10,534 nt of DNA from SAR116 cluster bacterium (GTDB lineage: Bacteria; Pseudomonadota; Alphaproteobacteria; Puniceispirillales; Puniceispirillaceae). The stretch lies in NCBI GenBank assembly GCA_002722385.1, contig PBLR01000018.1, positions 3,502-14,035 of the forward strand, in the 5' to 3' direction. Both the position numbers and the translations under genes were made by a program. The notes below the pieces were generated by a model. The model saw only the letters and a list, made by a program, of their open reading frames with translations, was not told where the DNA came from and did not search any database. Shown one piece after another: positions 6,513 to 10,534 of this stretch. Numbering within the stretch: position 1 is the first letter of the stretch; each line of letters begins with the position of its first letter.

Positions 6513-7736
6513 TTATTGTCCGGTTCGTTTTCCCTGTGTCTGGCGGGCGGTCCAGCCAGAAACCTGATGCCGCAGAAATTCAGCAAAAGGCGGGTAGCTG
6601 ACCTCTTCCAGCGTATCCACAAGAAAGGCGTCAATCAGCATGGTGCGGGCCTCTGCCTCATCAATGCCGCGGCTTTTTAAGTAAAACAGCAGGCTTTCAT
6701 CAAGCTCACCCACGGTTGCGCCATGGCTGCAGACCACATCATCAGCAAAGATTTCCAGTTCAGGCTTGGCATCTGCTTCTGCCTCACGAGACAAGAGCAG
6801 CGCCCGGCTCATCTGCTGGCCATCTGTTTTCTGGGCATCAGGGGCAACACGCACCCGGCCCTGAAAGACGCCGCGGGCCTTATCATCCAGAACCCCGCGG
6901 ATAAGCTGGCGAGAGGCACAGTCGCGCTTTTCATGGCTGACCACAGTGGTGATGTCATGATGCTGGGTTCCGCGGCCCAGATATACAGCCGACATAGCGG
7001 CCTGTGCATCAGAGGCAGCAAAGAAACAATGGGTTTCCATCCGGGCCATCTGGCTGCCTTTGGAAACAGCAAAGCTGTTTACCTCTGCCTGGCCTTCCAG
7101 CCGGAACAGGGTCAGGCCCAGATGAGTGGTGGTGTCTGAGTCATTCTGAAACTTGATATGATCAAGCTTTGCGGCTTCACCCAGACGGGCCAGGATCAGC
7201 GGCTGAGAGAGGCTGGCAGCCCCTTCATGCCGTTCAGCCAGATGGATATGTGCGCCGTCCCCAAGCTCTATAAAAATAAACGGATGGGCTGCCTCACCCG
7301 CCTGCCCGCCGGCAAACTGGAGGATAAGCGGGGTATCAATGGTGGTGTTCGCCGCAACGCTGAGCCGGACAGCAGAGGTCTGGCGGCTGGCAGACAGCGC
7401 GGTCAGATGATGATTGTCAGGCAGCAGGTCAAACGCCTGCTGACAGGCCGCCTCGTCAGCAGAAATATCTGTCACATCTACCCCGTCAGGCAGGTCAAGA
7501 CCAGACAGGTCAGGGGCCAGACCAGCCGCAATGCTGATGATTATACCGTCAAGATCCTGTTCAGGGACCGCATAAGGCCCGACCTGTGGCAGGGTGAGCG
7601 CGGTGTCTGACAAATGAGACAGAGAGGTGAATTTCCAGGCTTCGGTCCTGCCGGCCGGCCAGTTGACCTTGTCCAGATAGGAACGGGCCGCCGCCTGACG
7701 GTCAGCCCAGGTGGGATATGTATGTTCAGGCTGCAT
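6513..7736 (-). CDS. sufD: Fe-S cluster assembly scaffold protein SufD
   Basis: SufD pairs with SufB and two SufC ATPases to form the SufBC2D scaffold in the cytoplasm. The product is 407 residues from the chosen ATG. It has an N-terminal helical part with GRTEAWKFTSL (29-39), a central beta-helix region, and the conserved C-terminal VVCSHGATVGELDE (334-347). H338 in that segment is the position expected to match the histidine of E. coli SufD important for cluster formation. The ending DEAEARTMLIDAF is typical of the SufB/SufD C-terminal domain. The frame extends upstream to a TTG at 7766 inside sufC. I preferred ATG at 7734-7736, which has GGGG seven bases upstream and overlaps the sufC stop by 11 bases; the adjacent GTG at 7739 is an alternative. 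The overlap suggests translational coupling with sufC. Confidence 0.93.
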   Translation of the reverse strand: MQPEHTYPTWADRQAAARSYLDKVNWPAGRTEAWKFTSLSHLSDTALTLPQVGPYAVPEQDLDGIIISIAAGLAPDLSGLDLPDGVDVTDISADEAACQQAFDLLPDNHHLTALSASRQTSAVRLSVAANTTIDTPLILQFAGGQAGEAAHPFIFIELGDGAHIHLAERHEGAASLSQPLILARLGEAAKLDHIKFQNDSDTTTHLGLTLFRLEGQAEVNSFAVSKGSQMARMETHCFFAASDAQAAMSAVYLGRGTQHHDITTVVSHEKRDCASRQLIRGVLDDKARGVFQGRVRVAPDAQKTDGQQMSRALLLSREAEADAKPELEIFADDVVCSHGATVGELDESLLFYLKSRGIDEAEARTMLIDAFLVDTLEEVSYPPFAEFLRHQVSGWTARQTQGKRTGQ

Positions 7737-8478
7737 CACCAAGCCCCGCATAACCGTTTTGTTCAACTTCCAGAGCCAGTGATTTATCGCCAGACTTCAC
7801 AATCCGGCCGCCCGCCAGAATATGCACATAATCCGGCACAATATGGTTCAGAAGACGCTGGTAATGGGTGATCACCAGCATGCCGCGTTCAGAAGAGCGC
7901 AGGGTATTTACCCCTTCAGACACAATCTTCAGCGCATCCACATCAAGCCCTGAATCCGTTTCATCCAGAATAGCCAGAGACGGTTTCAGCAAGGCCATCT
8001 GGAGAATTTCATAACGTTTCTTCTCACCACCGGAAAACCCAACATTCACCGCCCGTTTCAGCATATCATCCTTGATGCCGAGGTTTTTGGCCTTAGCCCG
8101 GACCATTTTCACAAATTCAAGCTGGTCAACCTCATCCTGGCCGGCCTCACGCAGGCGGGCATTTACCGCTGCCCGCAAAAACGCCATGCCGCCGACACCG
8201 GGAAGTTCCACCGGATACTGAAACGCCAAGAACATGCCCGCCCGGGCGCGTTCATCAGCTTCCATTTCCAGCACAGATTCGCCATCCAGCAGGATGTCGC
8301 CATCGGTGACCTCATACCCATCGCGGCCAGAGAGTACATAAGACAGCGTTGATTTACCCGACCCGTTCGGGCCCATAATGGCGTGAATTTCCCCCCGGTT
8401 GATGGTCAGATCAATCCCATGCAGGATTTCTGTATCGCCGATACGGGCATGTAAATTCTTAATCTCAAGCAAAGACAT
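7726..8478 (-). CDS. sufC: Fe-S cluster assembly ATPase SufC
   Basis: This 250-residue ABC-type ATPase without membrane segments drives conformational changes in the SufBC2D scaffold. Motifs are Walker A GPNGSGKST at 36-44, the Q-loop in AFQYPVELPGV starting at 85, the SufC-type signature FSGGEKKR at 148-155, Walker B LAILDE at 168-173 followed by TDSGLD, and the switch H205 in ITHYQRLL. The signature and the DETDSGLDVDAL stretch are characteristic of SufC rather than transporter ATPases. The length is normal. ATG at 8476-8478 has AAGGAA about 11 bases upstream, and the gene starts 23 bases after the sufB stop. It overlaps sufD by 11 bases at its 3' end. Confidence 0.97.
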   Translation of the reverse strand: MSLLEIKNLHARIGDTEILHGIDLTINRGEIHAIMGPNGSGKSTLSYVLSGRDGYEVTDGDILLDGESVLEMEADERARAGMFLAFQYPVELPGVGGMAFLRAAVNARLREAGQDEVDQLEFVKMVRAKAKNLGIKDDMLKRAVNVGFSGGEKKRYEILQMALLKPSLAILDETDSGLDVDALKIVSEGVNTLRSSERGMLVITHYQRLLNHIVPDYVHILAGGRIVKSGDKSLALEVEQNGYAGLGDAA

Positions 8479-8501
8479 CTTGTTTTTTGTTCCTTATTTT
8501 C

Positions 8502-9953
8502 TTAACCGACTGAACCTTCAAGGCTGATGCCAATCAGCTTTTGGGCTTCTACAGCAAATTCCATAGGCAGTTCTTTCATCACTTCTTTACAGAAGCCGTT
8601 CACAATCAAAGACACCGCTTCTTCTTCATCCAGACCGCGCTGCAGACAATAGAACAGCTGATCTTCTGAGATCCGGGAAGTGGTCGCTTCATGTTCGATT
8701 TTCGCAGACGGGTTGCGCGAGACCATATAAGGCACGGTATGCGCCCCGCAGGTATCGCCCACCAGAAGCGAATCACACTGGGTGAAATTGCGGGCCTGTT
8801 CAGCCCCCCTGTTCATTTCAACAAGACCGCGATAGGTGTTGTTCGATTTGCCTGCCGAAATCCCCTTGGAGATGATGGTTGAGCGCGAACCTTCACCCAG
8901 ATGGATCATCTTGGTGCCGGTATCTGCCTGCTGGGCCCCGTTGGTGACCGCAACTGAATAAAATTCGCCTACCGAATCCTTCCCTTTCAGCACACAGGAA
9001 GGGTATTTCCAGGTGATGGCAGAGCCGGTTTCAACCTGGGTCCAGGAAATCTTGGACCGGTCGCCACGGCAGGCCCCGCGCTTGGTCACGAAATTGTAAA
9101 TCCCGCCCTTGCCGGTTTCATCACCAGGATACCAGTTCTGGACAGTGGAATATTTAATTTCAGCATCTGTTTGCGCAACCAGTTCAACCACCGCGGCATG
9201 AAGCTGGTTTTCATCGCGCTGCGGGGCAGTACAGCCTTCCAGATAAGAGACATAAGAGCTGTCTTCAGCAATAATCAGCGTGCGTTCAAACTGGCCTGTA
9301 TTTTTCTCGTTAATCCGGAAGTAAGTGGACAGTTCCATCGGACAGCGCACCCCTTTCGGGATATAGACAAATGAGCCGTCCGTGAACACAGCCGAGTTCA
9401 GGGCCGAGAAATAATTGTCAGACACAGGCACAACAGAGCCCATATATTTGCGCACCAGATCAGGATATTCGCGGATCGCTTCTGAGATCGGGCAGAAAAT
9501 GACCCCGGCCTTGGCCAGCTCCTCGCGGAAAGTGGTTGCCACAGACACAGAATCAAACACCGCATCCACAGCCACACCGGCCAGCATTTTCTGTTCATTC
9601 AAGGGAATGCCCAGCTTCTCATAAGTCCGCAGCAGCTCCGGATCCACCTCATCAAGAGATTTCGGGCCTTCAGCTGTCTTCGGGGCGGCATAATAGTATA
9701 TATCATTATAATCGATCGGCGGGATATTCAGCTTAGCCCAGTCTGGTGAGTCCATTTTCAGCCAATAGCGATAGGCCTTGAGCCGCCAGTCCAGCATCCA
9801 TTCCGGCTCATCTTTTTTTGCCGAAATGAAGCGGATGATATCTTCTGACAAGCCTTTCGGGGCTTTTTCGGTTTCGATCTCTGTCACGAAGCCATATTTA
9901 TAGGCCCCTGTTGCCTGTTCAACCGCCTCAATGGTTTCAACTGTCGCTGCCAT
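8502..9953 (-). CDS. sufB: Fe-S cluster assembly scaffold protein SufB
   Basis: SufB is the main scaffold subunit on which nascent Fe-S clusters assemble. The 483-residue product is full length for the family. It contains [20 protein letters not shown] at 196-215, [19 protein letters not shown] at 236-254 (C241), TVQNWYPGD at 270-278, and [19 protein letters not shown] at 391-409. C402 there probably corresponds to the essential cysteine near 405 of E. coli SufB. The C terminus carries [18 protein letters not shown] at 419-436. ATG at 9951-9953 is backed by a good AAAGGTGAG about five to eight bases upstream. The start lies 17 bases inside the 3' end of the regulator gene, so SufB translation is probably coupled to the regulator. 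Confidence 0.97.
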   Translation of the reverse strand: MAATVETIEAVEQATGAYKYGFVTEIETEKAPKGLSEDIIRFISAKKDEPEWMLDWRLKAYRYWLKMDSPDWAKLNIPPIDYNDIYYYAAPKTAEGPKSLDEVDPELLRTYEKLGIPLNEQKMLAGVAVDAVFDSVSVATTFREELAKAGVIFCPISEAIREYPDLVRKYMGSVVPVSDNYFSALNSAVFTDGSFVYIPKGVRCPMELSTYFRINEKNTGQFERTLIIAEDSSYVSYLEGCTAPQRDENQLHAAVVELVAQTDAEIKYSTVQNWYPGDETGKGGIYNFVTKRGACRGDRSKISWTQVETGSAITWKYPSCVLKGKDSVGEFYSVAVTNGAQQADTGTKMIHLGEGSRSTIISKGISAGKSNNTYRGLVEMNRGAEQARNFTQCDSLLVGDTCGAHTVPYMVSRNPSAKIEHEATTSRISEDQLFYCLQRGLDEEEAVSLIVNGFCKEVMKELPMEFAVEAQKLIGISLEGSVG

Positions 9954-10440
9954 ATGCTCTCACCTTTAACATTTGATCATGGGTCTGTTGCCTCAGCCGG
10001 GCCGTCTGGCCGGATGCGGGTTCAGGAAACAGGTTGGCCGGATCAAACAGATCAGCAAGGCTGACAGATAATAACGCGCCCCGCAGCGCATTATTCACAC
10101 GGTTCCAGTTGCCGCCCATAAAACAGCCCTTCTGCACCGAACAGGGCTCTTCAGCCCCGTCAACACAGGCGGTCAGGGCAATCGGCCCCTCAATCGCCTC
10201 AACCACCTCAGCAATGCTGATCTGGCTGACCGGGCGGGCCAGCTGGCAGCCCCCTCTTGTACCGCGATGAGTCTGCACCAGACCTGCGGCCACCAGGGCT
10301 TTGATCACCTTGGCAGCGGTCGCTTGTGTCAGCTGTGCGCTTTCGGCAATCTGGACGCTGGACAGCCAGACATGCTGGCGGCTGTGCAACACGCCCAGCA
10401 CCAGGATCGCGTAATCTGTCAAACGGTTCAGCCGAAGCAT
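9937..10440 (-). CDS. Rrf2-family SUF system transcriptional regulator (IscR-like, Fe-S sensing)
   Basis: This is a 167-residue Rrf2-family winged-helix regulator of the type leading suf operons in proteobacteria (family name: FeS assembly SUF system regulator). The conserved N terminus [15 protein letters not shown] is followed by a helix-turn-helix around 28-54 and a wing HRGTRGG at 58-64. The usual GGY is GGC here, with C65. Three cysteines, C92, C100 and C106, in ACVDG...EPC...KGC sit where IscR holds its [2Fe-2S] cluster, but with C-x7-C-x5-C spacing. [21 protein letters not shown] follows, then a C-terminal tail of about 35 residues. I chose ATG 10438-10440 because family members start there; AAAGGA precedes it closely. 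An in-frame GTG at 10456-10458 would add six residues. The gene overlaps sufB by 17 bases. Likely role: adjusts suf transcription, including its own, to Fe-S status. Confidence 0.92.
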   Translation of the reverse strand: MLRLNRLTDYAILVLGVLHSRQHVWLSSVQIAESAQLTQATAAKVIKALVAAGLVQTHRGTRGGCQLARPVSQISIAEVVEAIEGPIALTACVDGAEEPCSVQKGCFMGGNWNRVNNALRGALLSVSLADLFDPANLFPEPASGQTARLRQQTHDQMLKVRAYGSDS

Positions 10441-10500
10441 GTTTCCTTTGTCTTTCACACCCCCCTGTCCACTCTCTCACCCGCTGCTGACAACCAGCCC

Positions 10501-10534
10501 TTCATAAGGACAAGCGTCTGTAATTGCGAATGAT
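10501..10534 (-). promoter_or_regulatory. Possible operon promoter with a Fur-like half site, truncated at the window edge
   Basis: On the minus strand, TTCGCA (10525-10530), an 18-base spacer and TATGAA (10501-10506) form a weak -35/-10 pair, each 4/6 to consensus, placed for a start near 10493 ahead of the regulator. Overlapping the -35, the plus strand reads TGCGAAT-G-AT at 10525-10534. That is the first ten bases of a 7-1-7 Fur-type palindrome of the form TGCGAAT-N-ATTCGCA; the rest lies beyond the window. Iron repression of suf operons is well known, so the reading makes sense, but the evidence is short and incomplete. Confidence 0.3.

Noticed and set aside
6497..6634. N-terminal extension of the sufS frame
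   Set aside because: It overlaps the 3' end of sufD, and the conserved SufS sequence begins only after the ATGs at 6496 and 6484.
7737..7766. Upstream TTG start for sufD
   Set aside because: It would put the start deep inside sufC. The ATG at 7736 has a better ribosome binding site and a short stop-start overlap.
1..10534. Mobile element, CRISPR array or defence island
   Set aside because: No direct-repeat array, transposase, integrase or terminal inverted repeats are visible; every gene belongs to a housekeeping family.

Overview
The window suggests an alphaproteobacterium, based on protein-family resemblance. The Rrf2-type SUF regulator, the Atm1-type exporter and the NAD kinase all have alphaproteobacterial character, and the gene order regulator-sufB-sufC-sufD-sufS-sufT-sufA is one commonly seen in that class. 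A marine SAR116/Rhodospirillales-like lineage is possible but cannot be settled from the sequence. Base composition and codon use look even by eye. I saw no transposase, integrase, tRNA, rRNA or CRISPR array.

Layout. From the right edge leftward, the minus strand carries one long, tightly packed cluster from about 10440 to 1515. It holds an Rrf2-family Fe-S regulator, sufB, sufC, sufD, sufS, sufT (DUF59/MIP18 family), sufA, an Atm1-type half ABC exporter, and a serine alpha/beta hydrolase of the lysophospholipase/S33 type. Every junction is a short overlap or a gap of no more than 36 bases, so one transcript with translational coupling is likely. On the plus strand, nadK (NAD kinase) runs 760-1518 and converges on the hydrolase, with a 4-base overlap of the two stop codons. 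At the left edge, a minus-strand fdhD (sulfur transfer to formate dehydrogenase) is cut by the window boundary and is divergent from nadK.

How the genes fit together. SufS releases sulfur from cysteine. SufBCD is the ATP-driven scaffold on which Fe-S clusters form. SufA is an A-type carrier and SufT a maturation factor. The regulator carries three cysteines placed as in cluster-sensing Rrf2 proteins and probably adjusts operon expression to cluster demand. The Atm1-type transporter, whose family exports glutathione-linked sulfur or metal species, starts immediately after the sufA stop and so appears to be part of the SUF programme. The hydrolase is coupled to the transporter by an ATGA overlap, but its substrate is unknown. 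No SufE or SufU sulfur acceptor is present in the window.

Overall this is a mostly conventional housekeeping region. The points most worth a second look are the Atm1 exporter plus hydrolase attached to the SUF operon, the rearranged cysteines of FdhD, and a Fur-like half site cut by the right edge of the window.
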